A DNA stretch of 64,000 bases from Mycoplasma sp. CAG:776 (GCA_000438195.1 FR903053.1:1-64000), one strand, 5' to 3'. Shown: positions 44,740 to 54,415, counted from the first letter of the stretch. Made by a program: numbers and translations. Notes: a model not told the origin generated them from the sequence alone.

Positions 44740-45828
44740 ATGGAATATATTATTATTGGATTATTGGTTGTTGTTATTTTATTACTCATTATTAGTTTAT
44801 TTAAGAAAGATAATCATTTAGAAGTAACAGATAGAATGAGTAAATTAGAACTTTCTTTAGTAAAAGAGATTGGCGAATTTAAAGTAAATTTTACTAATGA
44901 TTTAAGAAAAGATTTCGATACTTTAGATGAGAAAGTAGAAAGAAAACTAATGGAAATTAATAATCGGGTAACGGAAAGATTAGATCAGAATTTAGAGAAA
45001 ACGAATAAAACTTTTGCTAATGTATTAGAAAGGTTATCTAAAATTGATGAAGCTCAAAAGAAAATTGATGGGTTAGGGGAAGATATTATTTCGTTACAAA
45101 GTATTTTAACTGATAAAAAGACAAGAGGTATTTTTGGTGAAGTAAATTTACAATTTATTTTAGAAAATGCTTTTGGGGGATTTAATACAGGTATTTATGA
45201 TTTACAACATAAAATGAGTAATGGTTTTATTGCGGATGCTATATTGTATGCTCCTGCTCCACTTGGAACAATTGCAATTGATTCAAAATTTCCTTTAGAA
45301 AATTATGAGCGAATGACGAATAAAAGTCTTAGTAAAGAAGAAAGATTAGTCGCTGAAAGACAATTTAAAATTGATTTTAAAAAACATATTGATGCAATTG
45401 CAAGTAAATATATTATACCTGGTGAAACTAGTAATGAAGCAATACTTTTTTTACCAGCAGAAGCGATATTTGCAGAAGTAAATGCCTATCATAATGATAT
45501 TTTAAATTATGCTTATTCTAAAAAAGTTTGGATTACTAGTCCTACAACTTTAATGAGTACTTTAACTGTTATTGAGATGATTTTAAAGAATATGGAAAGA
45601 GATAAATATGCGAAAATTATTCATGATGAATTAAATAAATTATCTGTTGAATTTGCTCGATATAAAGAAAGATGGGATAAATTAGCTCGTAATATTAATA
45701 CTGTTAGTAAAAGCGTGGAAGAACTTAATACGACCAGCGATAAGATTACAAAAAGATTTGATTCTATCAATCGGGTTGAGGTAGATAAATTAAAAAATGA
45801 GGAACAAGATTTACTTGTTCATGAATAA
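44740..45828 (+). CDS. rmuC: RmuC-family protein
   Basis: 362 aa. One N-terminal membrane helix (about 3-20), a coiled coil (about 30-115), then the RmuC nuclease-like domain with GIFGEVNLQFIL, FIADAILYAPA, AIDSKFPLENY and FLPAEAIFAEV. RmuC limits recombination at inverted repeats in E. coli. GAGG precedes the ATG at 44740. Confidence 0.92.
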   Translation: MEYIIIGLLVVVILLLIISLFKKDNHLEVTDRMSKLELSLVKEIGEFKVNFTNDLRKDFDTLDEKVERKLMEINNRVTERLDQNLEKTNKTFANVLERLSKIDEAQKKIDGLGEDIISLQSILTDKKTRGIFGEVNLQFILENAFGGFNTGIYDLQHKMSNGFIADAILYAPAPLGTIAIDSKFPLENYERMTNKSLSKEERLVAERQFKIDFKKHIDAIASKYIIPGETSNEAILFLPAEAIFAEVNAYHNDILNYAYSKKVWITSPTTLMSTLTVIEMILKNMERDKYAKIIHDELNKLSVEFARYKERWDKLARNINTVSKSVEELNTTSDKITKRFDSINRVEVDKLKNEEQDLLVHE

Positions 45829-45839
45829 ATGAAAATTTA

Positions 45840-45864
45840 AGGATGATGAAATGTCATTCTTTTT
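45840..45864 (+). terminator. Intrinsic terminator
   Basis: AGGATGA and TCATTCT stem (one G-T pair) with a 7-nt loop and T run; just upstream of the 23-bp repeat. Confidence 0.65.
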
Positions 45865-45869
45865 CAGAA

Positions 45870-45892
45870 GCAATTCCATGGTTTAACAAAAT
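45870..45892. repeat. 23-bp repeat, copy 1
   Basis: Identical over 23 bp to 62290-62312 (core CCATGGTTTAACAAAAT); a TTTTCA hexamer 9 bp upstream is shared too. It carries a TTAACA that could be a -35 box. The truncated surface gene's open frame begins inside it. Confidence 0.8.
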
Positions 45893-46867
45893 GATGAATA
45901 TAATCTATATGCTGGAAAAGAATATATTTTAAGTCATTATGATACAATACTAACTAGGAGTGACTTTAATACAAGAATTACAGATATAACAACAGAAACA
46001 ATATATAAATCAAAAGACGAAAGTCAATATGATGAAGACGGAGAAGTATATTATTATGCTGGCAATCCAACAGATAATTGGATGTATTTTGCTGGATATT
46101 ATTGGCGAATTATCCGAATCAATGGTAATGGATCAATTCGTTTAATTTATAATGGAAATGATACAAAACAAATTGGAGATAGTACTCAAATTGGTAATAG
46201 TAGTTTTAATAATCTAGATAATGATAATGCATATGTAGGATATATGTATGGAGACATTGGAGCATCTAGTTATGCTTTAACTCACATGAATAATAATGAT
46301 AGCGTAATTAAAAAATTACTAGATGAATGGTATTATACGAATTTGAAAGATTATGATAAATATATTAGTTTAGAAACTAGTTTTTGTGGAGATAGAACCG
46401 TTTCTTCTTCTGATACTGGTTATGGAAATATTTCATCAGAATATGGTGCAAGCTTAAGATTGCGTTATTCAGGAGGAGCAAATCCTCAAACTTCCCCTGT
46501 TTTTAAGTGTAATGATGCTGATTTATATACTACAACATTAAGTAATAAAGGAAATAGAGCTTTAACTTATCCAATAGGATTAATAACTGCTGATGAAATT
46601 GTTTATGCTGGTGGTATGTACGCAGCTTTGAATGATTCGTTTTATTTGTTTAATGGTCAGTCATATTGGACTATAACTCCTCATAGTCATGGGAATGCTT
46701 TTATTCCTTCGCTGTACAAAACTTATTTATTTGATTTAAATTTTGACAACGGAATTGGTTCGTCTGTATCTACCGCTTCGATAGGTGTTCGACCAGTTAT
46801 TAATATAGCAAGTGATGTTGAATTAACAGGTAGTGGTACGAGTGCGGATCCATTTGTAGTAATTTGA
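45887..46867 (+). pseudogene. 5'-truncated WRIIRING-type surface protein
   Basis: The frame is open for 326 codons from just after an in-frame TAA at 45884. It reads like coding sequence at once (NDEYNLYAGKEYILSHYDTI), with no start codon or ribosome site at the front. The first ATG (46082) lies inside the conserved core. The remainder matches the gene at 1-927 throughout: FAGYYWRIIRING, YVGYMYG, FCGDR, KCNDADLYT, GLITADEI, SYWTITP, GVRPVIN and LTGSGTSADPFVV. The N-terminus is lost exactly at the 23-bp repeat. Confidence 0.8.
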
Positions 46868-46889
46868 GTTGTAAACAAAATGTAAATGT

Positions 46890-46922
46890 AGAGTTATCTT
46901 GATGAAAGGTAGCTCTTTTTTT
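46890..46922 (+). terminator. Intrinsic terminator
   Basis: AGAGTTATC and GGTAGCTCT pair over 9 bp with G-T wobbles, followed by seven T. Confidence 0.75.
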
Positions 46923-46977
46923 AAGGTGTTAATAGACGGATTTTATTTTATTTGATAAAATATTATTGGTGATATAA

Positions 46978-47904
46978 ATGATTAAAACGGTTTTTATGGG
47001 GACTCCAGAATTTGCTGTTCCTATTCTTGATACACTAATTAAAAATACAGAAGTAGTCTTGGTTGTTACGCAACCAGATAAATATGTAGGAAGAAAAAAG
47101 GTTCTTACGTTTTCTCCTATTAAAGAAAGGGCTTTAGAAAATAATATTCCTATTTTTCAGCCTACGAAAATACGTTTAGATTATGCTGAGATTGAAAAAT
47201 ATCAACCCGATTTAATTGTAACGTGTGCTTATGGTCAAATTGTACCTAAAGGTGTACTTGATATTCCAAAATTAGGTTGTATTAATGTTCATGCTTCTTT
47301 ACTTCCTAAATATCGAGGTGGTGCTCCTATTCAACATGCTATTATGAATGGAGAGAAAGAGACAGGTATTACCATTATGTATATGGATGAAGGAATGGAT
47401 ACAGGAGACATGATTGAGAAAAAAAGTGTTTTAATAGAGAAAGATGATACATTAAGAACTTTAAGTTTAAAATTAAGCAAAGTAGGTTCTGCATTATTAG
47501 AAAGGGTACTTCCTAGTATTATTGATGGAACAAATAAACGAGTAAAACAAGAGGATAATATGGCTACTTATGCAAGAATTATTAAAAGAGAAGATGAACA
47601 TCTTGATTTTCATAAAAGTGCTTTGGAAATATATAATCAAGTACGAGCTTTAAGCCCAGAACCTTTAGCTAATTTTATTTTGAATGGTGAAGAGATTAAA
47701 GTGATTGAAGGATATGTTGGTGAAGATACAAAAAAAGAAGTGGGATGTATTTGTGAGATTAAAAAAGATGCAATTGGTATAGCTTGTTCTGATAAAATTT
47801 ATTATGTAACGAAATTAAAGCCTTTTAGTAAAAAAGAGATGGGTGTTCGAGATTATTTAAATGGAGTAAAAAAAGAGAACTTATTAAATCAAATAGTAGA
47901 ATAG
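46978..47904 (+). CDS. fmt: Methionyl-tRNA formyltransferase
   Basis: 308 aa. Start IKTVFMGTPEFAVPIL, catalytic-loop INVHASLLPKYRGGAPIQ and ITIMYMDEGMDTGDM are those of Fmt. A C-terminal OB-like domain covers about 205-308. It formylates initiator Met-tRNA with 10-formyl-THF. GGTGAT precedes the ATG. Confidence 0.96.
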   Translation: MIKTVFMGTPEFAVPILDTLIKNTEVVLVVTQPDKYVGRKKVLTFSPIKERALENNIPIFQPTKIRLDYAEIEKYQPDLIVTCAYGQIVPKGVLDIPKLGCINVHASLLPKYRGGAPIQHAIMNGEKETGITIMYMDEGMDTGDMIEKKSVLIEKDDTLRTLSLKLSKVGSALLERVLPSIIDGTNKRVKQEDNMATYARIIKREDEHLDFHKSALEIYNQVRALSPEPLANFILNGEEIKVIEGYVGEDTKKEVGCICEIKKDAIGIACSDKIYYVTKLKPFSKKEMGVRDYLNGVKKENLLNQIVE

Positions 47905-47912
47905 AGGTTATT

Positions 47913-48638
47913 ATGAAAAAAGAAAAATTAAAAGAAGAAAAAGTGCCAAGTAAGTTTAAAGCATGGAAGAAGAAAATGAAAGAAACTCCTAAAGGGAGGG
48001 CTTATTTAAAACTTATTTATTGGGCTATTTTCTTTGCTATTTTATTTATTTTTTTAGTTGTTACAACTATGATAACAAGTGATTATAATGCTCCTACTTC
48101 TTATGAAGATGGGTCCAAAGAAGAACCGGAAATACCTAGTGAAACAGAGTTTAATCCGGAAGTGATTTTAGATATGCAAACCAATTTATTAAATGGAACT
48201 TATGATTATAAGTACTATATTGAAAATAGTAGTGGTAGTTATTTATTTGATGGGACTAAATATAATAATTATGAAGAAGGATATAAAAATTATACAAATG
48301 AAAGCGGAAATGGAGTTATTAAATACTATAAAGATAGTACAGGGATATATCAGGTAAATGGGGAAGAAAAAGTTTTAAGTGATGCAGTATATCAAAATAT
48401 AGATACAAATTATTTAAATTTACGGTATGTCTTTGATATTATCAACCAGTTAGAATTGAAAGAAGACACTGGTAATTATGGATATCCTGTATATTATGGA
48501 GTAGATCCTTATTATCGCTATACCATTAATATTAGTAAAGATGAGACCAAAATTACAGATATTTCCATTGTTTCATTAGATGAGACCGTATCTTATTTGT
48601 TATCTTTTTCTAATTTAGAGGAGGCTCATAATGAATAA
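47913..48638 (+). CDS. Single-span membrane protein of unknown function
   Basis: 241 aa. A basic cytosolic N-terminus and one helix (about 35-58) anchor an outer domain rich in Tyr, Asn and Gly, with a YKNYTNESGNGVIKYYKDST stretch. No Cys and no known motif. It lies between fmt and rlmN and overlaps rlmN by 8 bp. Confidence 0.75.
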   Translation: MKKEKLKEEKVPSKFKAWKKKMKETPKGRAYLKLIYWAIFFAILFIFLVVTTMITSDYNAPTSYEDGSKEEPEIPSETEFNPEVILDMQTNLLNGTYDYKYYIENSSGSYLFDGTKYNNYEEGYKNYTNESGNGVIKYYKDSTGIYQVNGEEKVLSDAVYQNIDTNYLNLRYVFDIINQLELKEDTGNYGYPVYYGVDPYYRYTINISKDETKITDISIVSLDETVSYLLSFSNLEEAHNE

Positions 48639-49650
48639 TTTACTCGGAGTTACGAAAGAAGAATTAGAGCAGTATTTTTTAGATATTGGAGAGAAAAAGT
48701 TTAAAGCTACTCAAATATTTGAATGGTTATATCAAAAAAGAGTTTTTAATATTGATGAATTTAGTAATATAAAAAAAGAAATTAGGGAACGTTTAAAAAA
48801 TGATTTTAATTTGCATTTTATAGAGATTGAAAAGAAAGAAGAAGATGAATTAACTAAAAAATATCTTTTTCGTTTACATGATCAAGAATTTGTAGAAGCA
48901 GTTATTATGATGCATGATTATGGAACAAGTATTTGTATTTCTTCGCAAGTTGGTTGTAATATGGGTTGTCGCTTTTGTGAATCAGGAAGACAAAAGAAAA
49001 TAAGAAATTTAGAAGCTTATGAAATGGTAGAACAAATACTTGTTGTAGAAAAAGATTTAGGTGTTAGAATTAGTAGTGTTGTTATTATGGGAATTGGGGA
49101 ACCTTTAGATAATTTTGATAATATTATTTCTTTTATTAAGATTATTAACGATGCTAAAGGGATTCAAATTGGAGCTCGTCATATTACTTTATCTACTTGT
49201 GGATTGGTGCCTAAAATTTATGAATTAGCAAAATTACCAATTCAAATTAATTTAGCCATTTCTTTTCATGCTCCTAATGATACTTTAAGAAATGAACTCA
49301 TGCCTGTCAATAAAGTGTATAGTATTCCCTTGTTATTAAAGGCAATTCAGGATTATTTACAAGTTACAAGTAGACGAGTAACGATTGAATATGTTATGCT
49401 TAATAATGTAAATGATAGTAAGGAATGTGCGATAGAATTAGCTAAATTATTTCAAGGAATGAATATTTATGTTAATTTAATTCCTTATAATGAGACAAAT
49501 CATTTAGAATTTAAGAGAAGTAGTAAAAATAAAATACAAGAGTTTTATGATACTTTGAAAAAGGCAGGTATCAATGTTACAATAAGAAAAGAGTTTGGCT
49601 CTAATATACAAGCAGCTTGTGGACAATTAAGAGGGAGTATGAAGAAATGA
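48631..49650 (+). CDS. rlmN: RlmN-family radical SAM methyltransferase
   Basis: 339 aa. The radical SAM cluster is CNMGCRFC, and the conserved C-terminal Cys is in AACGQL. IMGIGEPLDNF, GARHITLSTCG and ISFHAPND are family blocks. It methylates C2 of A2503 in 23S rRNA and A37 of some tRNAs. FCESGRQKK replaces the usual FCAS/T segment, so a Cfr-like or diverged paralogue is conceivable. It overlaps prpC (ATGA). Confidence 0.92.
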   Translation: MNNLLGVTKEELEQYFLDIGEKKFKATQIFEWLYQKRVFNIDEFSNIKKEIRERLKNDFNLHFIEIEKKEEDELTKKYLFRLHDQEFVEAVIMMHDYGTSICISSQVGCNMGCRFCESGRQKKIRNLEAYEMVEQILVVEKDLGVRISSVVIMGIGEPLDNFDNIISFIKIINDAKGIQIGARHITLSTCGLVPKIYELAKLPIQINLAISFHAPNDTLRNELMPVNKVYSIPLLLKAIQDYLQVTSRRVTIEYVMLNNVNDSKECAIELAKLFQGMNIYVNLIPYNETNHLEFKRSSKNKIQEFYDTLKKAGINVTIRKEFGSNIQAACGQLRGSMKK

Positions 49651-50399
49651 AATCATTTTATTTAACAGATACAGGAAGGGTAAGGACGCATAATGAAGAT
49701 TCGGTTACTATTCTTAAGAATGCAAATAATGAATATTTGATGATTGTTTGTGATGGAATGGGAGGCCACCGGAAAGGGGAAGTTGCCTCTTCTATGGCAA
49801 TTACTGCTTTGGGAAGTCGTTTTAATAAAATATCTAGTATTGGTTCAAAATTAGATGCGGTAAATTGGCTTAATGATACGGTAAACGAGATTAATAAGAA
49901 TATTTTAGAATATGCTAGTAATAATCCAGATTCTATGGGTATGGGGACGACAATTGTTGTAGCACTTCTTACTCATGATTATCTTATTTTTGGCAATATT
50001 GGCGATTCTTCTGGTTTTGTTATGAAAAATGGCCAACTACATAAAGTTACAAAAGATCATACTTTAGTTAATTTGCTTGTACAAGCTGGTAATTTAACCG
50101 AAGAAGAAGCTAAATATCATCCTAAAAGAAATGTATTGATGAAGGCTTTGGGTGCTGCTAATACCGTGGAGTTAGATATTTTTGATGTGGTGGATATGAC
50201 ATTTGATTCTATTTTACTTTGTAGTGATGGTTTAACGAATATGCTTACAAAAGAACAAATTGAAAAAGTATTAAATGATAGAGAATTAGAAATTGAGGAG
50301 AAAGTAAGTAAATTGATAAGAAAATGTAATGCTAGAGGGGGGACTGATAATATTTCAGTTGCATATTTGGTTTATAATGAAGGGAGTAAAGAGTCATGA
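49647..50399 (+). CDS. prpC: PP2C-type protein phosphatase PrpC/Stp
   Basis: 250 aa. SFYLTDTGRVRTHNEDSV, VCDGMGGHRKGE, GTTIVVALL and LLCSDGLTNML are the PP2C metal-binding motifs. It reverses phosphorylation by PrkC. The ATG at 49647 overlaps the rlmN stop; its stop overlaps the prkC start. Confidence 0.95.
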   Translation: MKSFYLTDTGRVRTHNEDSVTILKNANNEYLMIVCDGMGGHRKGEVASSMAITALGSRFNKISSIGSKLDAVNWLNDTVNEINKNILEYASNNPDSMGMGTTIVVALLTHDYLIFGNIGDSSGFVMKNGQLHKVTKDHTLVNLLVQAGNLTEEEAKYHPKRNVLMKALGAANTVELDIFDVVDMTFDSILLCSDGLTNMLTKEQIEKVLNDRELEIEEKVSKLIRKCNARGGTDNISVAYLVYNEGSKES

Positions 50400-52168
50400 T
50401 AATGAAAGGTCAGAAGATTAGTGATCGTTACCAAATTATTAAGTCTATTGGTGAAGGTGGTATGGCTAATGTTTATCTTGCTTATGATACAATCCTAGAT
50501 CGAAATGTAGCAGTTAAAGTACTTCGAGGAGATTTATCAAATGATGAAAAGTTTGTAAGACGTTTTCAAAGAGAAGCTCTAGCTGCTAGTAGTCTTAGTC
50601 ATCCTAATATTGTAGAAGTTTATGATGTTGGAGAAGATAATGGCGAATATTATATTGTTATGGAATATATTGAAGGGAAACATTTAAAAAATCTTCTTAA
50701 GAAACGTGGCAAGTTAACTTTAAGTGAAGCAGTAGATATTATGCTTCAAATTACAGATGGTATGGCTTCTGCTCATGATTCTTATATTATTCACAGAGAT
50801 ATTAAACCACAAAATATTATGATTTTGGAAAATGGTTTAGTTAAAATTACTGATTTTGGTATTGCTATGGCGATGAATGCAACACAACTTACACAGACTA
50901 ATTCAGTTATGGGAAGTGTTCATTATCTTCCGCCAGAACAGGCAAGTGGTCAAGGTTCTACTTTACAAAGTGATATTTACTCAATGGGAATTGTGATGTA
51001 TGAATTGATTACGGGTGAACTTCCTTTTAAAGGAGATAATGCGGTTGAGATTGCTTTAAAACATTTAAAAGAACCAATTCCAGATATTCGCGAAAAAGTT
51101 TCTAATGTTCCTAATAGTATTGTTAATATTATTAAAAGATCGACAGCTAAAAATCCAAAAAATAGATATCAAGATGCCAGAGAGATGCATGAAGATTTGC
51201 TTACTTGTTTGGATGATACGAGAAGAGATGAAGCAATACTTAGTTTTAAATACCCTGAGTCAGATACAGATGATGCAAAAATTATGAAAATGGTTAAAGA
51301 TAATAAAAAAGAAAAAATTGATAAAAAAGAAGAGAAGGCTCAAGATAATGAGGTTATTGCAAAGAAAATAACAGGTGATGATTTGAAAAAACAAAATAAA
51401 TTATTAATTATCCTAGCATTTATATTTACGGGTTTAGTAGTTGGTATTACGGCTTTAATTGTTTTTATTCCAATGATTACAGGTAGTAAGCAAATTGAAG
51501 TTCCTGATGTTACAGACATGACAGTTAGTGATGCCATTGATGTTTTACAAGATAAAGGATTTGTTGTATCAGATGAACAGAAGGAAGTGGCTTCATCAGA
51601 AATTGAGGAAGGAAGAGTTGTTCGTACTAGCCCGGCAGTTGGTTCAAAGAGAAAAGATGGAACAGTAGTGACTTTATATGTTTCGATTGGTGATACACAA
51701 ATAGAAATTGAAGATTACTCGGGAGAAAGTTATTTAGAAATTAAAGGAAAATTGGAAGCTTTAGGATTATATGTTTTAATTGAGAAAAAAGAAGTAGAAG
51801 AAGATGATGATACAAAATATGAAGATGGTGTTATCATCGATCAATCTGTAGAACCAGGAGAAAAATTATCAGCGGGTTCTAATATTACTTTATATATTCC
51901 TGACGTGGTAACAGAATATCCTAATTTTACTGATGGAAGTTATACAGTAGAGCAAGTAGAAGAATTTGCAGAAACTTATGAGTTAACGGTTGATATTGAA
52001 TATGTAGAAACAGCAGATTATGAACCAGATACCATTTATTATCAATCAAAACCAGAAGGATACCGAGTTGTAGCAGGTCAAACGTTTAAAATAAGAGTAG
52101 CAAAAGCAGTTCAAGCGGAGACTGGTGGCGAAGGTGAAGAGCCAGGTTGTGAGAATGGTTTATGCTAA
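50396..52168 (+). CDS. prkC: PASTA-domain Ser/Thr kinase PrkC
   Basis: 590 aa. The kinase domain (about 11-275) has GEGGMANVY, the ATP lysine in VAVKVL, HRDIKPQN (about 133) and DFGIAM (about 153). A membrane helix (about 335-360) is followed by three PASTA repeats (about 366-432, 434-503, 504-575) that sense muropeptides. The tail ends GCENGLC with two Cys outside the cell, not typical of the family. Works with PrpC; in spore formers PrkC helps germination. Confidence 0.95.
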   Translation: MIMKGQKISDRYQIIKSIGEGGMANVYLAYDTILDRNVAVKVLRGDLSNDEKFVRRFQREALAASSLSHPNIVEVYDVGEDNGEYYIVMEYIEGKHLKNLLKKRGKLTLSEAVDIMLQITDGMASAHDSYIIHRDIKPQNIMILENGLVKITDFGIAMAMNATQLTQTNSVMGSVHYLPPEQASGQGSTLQSDIYSMGIVMYELITGELPFKGDNAVEIALKHLKEPIPDIREKVSNVPNSIVNIIKRSTAKNPKNRYQDAREMHEDLLTCLDDTRRDEAILSFKYPESDTDDAKIMKMVKDNKKEKIDKKEEKAQDNEVIAKKITGDDLKKQNKLLIILAFIFTGLVVGITALIVFIPMITGSKQIEVPDVTDMTVSDAIDVLQDKGFVVSDEQKEVASSEIEEGRVVRTSPAVGSKRKDGTVVTLYVSIGDTQIEIEDYSGESYLEIKGKLEALGLYVLIEKKEVEEDDDTKYEDGVIIDQSVEPGEKLSAGSNITLYIPDVVTEYPNFTDGSYTVEQVEEFAETYELTVDIEYVETADYEPDTIYYQSKPEGYRVVAGQTFKIRVAKAVQAETGGEGEEPGCENGLC

Positions 52169-52989
52169 AAGGAATGATTGTTAAAAATATTAGTGATACT
52201 TACACAGTAAAAGTAGATTCTAAGCTATATGATTGTAAAGCAAGGGGTAAGTTCCGGAATAATGGTCTTACTCCTCTTGTTGGTGATTGGGTAGAATTTG
52301 ATGAAGTAAATTGTTATATTTTAGATATAGAAAAAAGGAAGAATTCTTTATTACGACCTAGTATTAGTAATGTAGATATAGCTTTAATTATTACTAGTGT
52401 AAAAAGTCCAGACTTATCACTTTATTTATTAGATAAACAAATTTGTAATATTAGTTTGATGGGAATTGAACCGGTTATTTGTTTTACAAAACTTGATTTA
52501 CTAAGTGAAGATGAAAAAAAAGAATTAGTAGGTATTAAAAGTTATTATGAAAGTATTGGATATCAAATATTTACTAATGAAAGATTAGATTTACTAAAAG
52601 AATATTTAAAGGGGAAAATAGTTGTTTTAACAGGTCAAACTGGAGCTGGGAAATCTAGTTTATTAAATGCTTTGGATGGTTCTTTGAAACTCAAAGTTGG
52701 TGAGATTAGTAAAGCTTTAGGGCGTGGGAAACATACAACACGTCATACAGAGTTTTTTATGGTTGATGAGATATTGATTGCTGATACTCCGGGGTTTTCA
52801 GCATTAGATTTAAGTTCTTTTTCTCGGGAAGAAATTAGAGATTCTTTTGTGGAGTTTAGGCAAGAGACATGTGAATTTAGAGATTGTATGCATATTAAAG
52901 AACAAAATTGTGAAGTGAAAAAGAGAGTTAAAGAGGGCAAAATTAAACAATCTAGATATGATAATTATTGCCTTTTTGTTGCAAAGTAG
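52162..52989 (+). CDS. rsgA: Ribosome small-subunit GTPase RsgA
   Basis: 275 aa. An OB fold (1-65) precedes the circularly permuted GTPase with G4 CFTKLD, G1 GQTGAGKSSL (about 157) and DTPGFS. The zinc knuckle is CEFRDCMH and a later Cys. It matures the 30S subunit. It overlaps prkC by 7 bp. Confidence 0.95.
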   Translation: MLKGMIVKNISDTYTVKVDSKLYDCKARGKFRNNGLTPLVGDWVEFDEVNCYILDIEKRKNSLLRPSISNVDIALIITSVKSPDLSLYLLDKQICNISLMGIEPVICFTKLDLLSEDEKKELVGIKSYYESIGYQIFTNERLDLLKEYLKGKIVVLTGQTGAGKSSLLNALDGSLKLKVGEISKALGRGKHTTRHTEFFMVDEILIADTPGFSALDLSSFSREEIRDSFVEFRQETCEFRDCMHIKEQNCEVKKRVKEGKIKQSRYDNYCLFVAK

Positions 52990-52997
52990 GTGGAATG

Positions 52998-53633
52998 ATG
53001 AAAATATCAGTTTCTTATTTAAGTAGTAAGTTTAGTAAAAAAGAAACTTTGGAAAAAATTGAAGAGACTAGTGCAGATTATATTCATGTGGATTTAATGG
53101 ATGGAGGCTTGGTTCCTAATAGGAATTTTAGTATGAGTGAAGTTTTCAATGAATTGAAGAATCATCAAAAACCGTTAGATGTACATTTAATGGTTTTTGA
53201 TCCAATTCTTTATGTTCAAGATTTAGCAAAACTTCATCCAGAATATATTACTTTTCATATAGAAGCAACTAAAGATGTGATAGAAACTATTGAGAAAATA
53301 AAAAAGCAGAATATAAAAGTAGGATTGTCTATTAAACCAAATACTGATTTATATGAATTGATGCCCTATTTATCTTTAATTGATTTAGTCTTGATTATGA
53401 GTGTAGAGCCTGGAAGGGGAGGACAAGATTTTATTTTGTCTTCTGTTAATCGTTTAGAGGAACTTTTAAAAATTCGTGAAGAAAATCATTTATCATTTTT
53501 AATTGAAATGGATGGTGGAATTAATTCAAATACTATTCGATTAGTTCCAAAGTTAGATATAGCAGTTAGTGGTTCTTTTGTCTGTATGAGTGATGATTTT
53601 CAGTTGAGAATTGAAGAGTTGTTAAAAAAATAA
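52998..53633 (+). CDS. rpe: Ribulose-phosphate 3-epimerase
   Basis: 211 aa. TIM barrel with DYIHVDLMDGGLVPN, LDVHLMV, HIEAT, MSVEPGRGGQDF and EMDGGIN. It interconverts ribulose-5-P and xylulose-5-P. AGGTGG lies just upstream; an ATG one codon earlier is possible. Its linkage to rsgA and prkC is the usual Bacillota order. Confidence 0.93.
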   Translation: MKISVSYLSSKFSKKETLEKIEETSADYIHVDLMDGGLVPNRNFSMSEVFNELKNHQKPLDVHLMVFDPILYVQDLAKLHPEYITFHIEATKDVIETIEKIKKQNIKVGLSIKPNTDLYELMPYLSLIDLVLIMSVEPGRGGQDFILSSVNRLEELLKIREENHLSFLIEMDGGINSNTIRLVPKLDIAVSGSFVCMSDDFQLRIEELLKK

Positions 53634-53755
53634 TTGATTGTGTAAGTAAATGTTTGTTTTACTATTATTAGAAACGTTGAATAGTTGAATGTTATCTAGT
53701 TGGTGAAAGTAAGAAAGATTTTTATTTTATGAAGTTGCAAATTAAAATGCAGGCT

Positions 53756-53787
53756 ATAAGAACACTATTGCTTGACAATGTTCTTAT
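53756..53787. promoter_or_regulatory. Inverted repeat overlapping a -35 box
   Basis: ATAAGAACA and TGTTCTTAT form a 9-bp perfect inverted repeat whose centre contains the TTGACA of the promoter below; TTG/CAA also pair inside. It looks like a repressor operator. Confidence 0.5.
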
Positions 53788-53799
53788 TTATGTTATAAT
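53772..53799 (+). promoter_or_regulatory. Consensus SigA promoter
   Basis: TTGACA and TATAAT, both perfect, with a 16-nt spacer; the best promoter match in the window. Confidence 0.8.
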
Positions 53800-53805
53800 G
53801 AAAAT

Positions 53806-53909
53806 GTATTACATAAAGTTATATCCTGCCTATATAGCTCGTTTCTTTATATATGGGCGGGAATGTTTCAAATTTCATTAGTGGGATCCTTTAAATTCCC
53901 ACATTTTTT
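53806..53909 (+). ncRNA. Short structured RNA or attenuator
   Basis: The predicted transcript is about 104 nt. Helix 1 pairs CCTGCC with GGGCGG, extended by TATATA/TATAT (53825-53861). A terminator hairpin GTGGGA / TCCCAC (53881-53902) ends in six T. No coding frame is present. I could not match it to 6S RNA, SRP RNA or a known riboswitch. It may be an independent sRNA or a leader of the gene at 53963. The rest of 53634-53755 shows nothing I can support. Confidence 0.6.
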
Positions 53910-53962
53910 GACTTTAAAAATTTTTTGTGTTAGAATAGTGGCTATTAAATAGGAGGAATATT

Positions 53963-54415
53963 ATGTATTATGATCAATTACTTGCTTTGTATAAAAATTT
54001 AAGAGATCTTTATGTTCATGTTTTAAGGCAAGAAAATATGGAATTAGAAGCTAGAAGAATTAAATTGTTGGAAATAAAAATAAGAATGCAAGAAGTTCAG
54101 AAAAAATTAAAGAATGCCAAAGGATGGCGTTATCCTAGTGCTTTGTCGTATCAAAAAGCAAGAGAGTTTAAGAAGACAATAAAAAATGAATTTTTATTAC
54201 AAGCAAAAGATGGATATTCTATTTCTAACATCGTTGATTTTATGGAAGAGAATTATTTAAATCCAGGTGTTAATTTAGAAAAATATATTGAAGGTTTAAG
54301 GGAAAAGGGATACTTTTATTATCAAGATCTTGAAGACCAAGATAGTTCTTTAATAATTACAGATAAATCTCAAAGATATTTAGAAAATGAAGCTAATGTA
54401 AGTTTGAAAAAATAA
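53963..54415 (+). CDS. Unknown helical protein
   Basis: 150 aa. The first 55 residues form a long charged helix or coiled coil; the middle has KEFKKTIKNEFLLQAKDGYS-like helices and FMEENYLNPGVNLEKYIEGL. No membrane helix and no family recognised. AGGAGG precedes the ATG. It follows the structured RNA, which could control it. Confidence 0.7.
   Translation: MYYDQLLALYKNLRDLYVHVLRQENMELEARRIKLLEIKIRMQEVQKKLKNAKGWRYPSALSYQKAREFKKTIKNEFLLQAKDGYSISNIVDFMEENYLNPGVNLEKYIEGLREKGYFYYQDLEDQDSSLIITDKSQRYLENEANVSLKK

Noticed and set aside
53806..53909. 6S RNA, SRP RNA or a riboswitch.
   Set aside because: The transcript is too short for 6S RNA, has no SRP GNAR-tetraloop helix and no ligand-binding core that I recognise, so it is only called a structured RNA.
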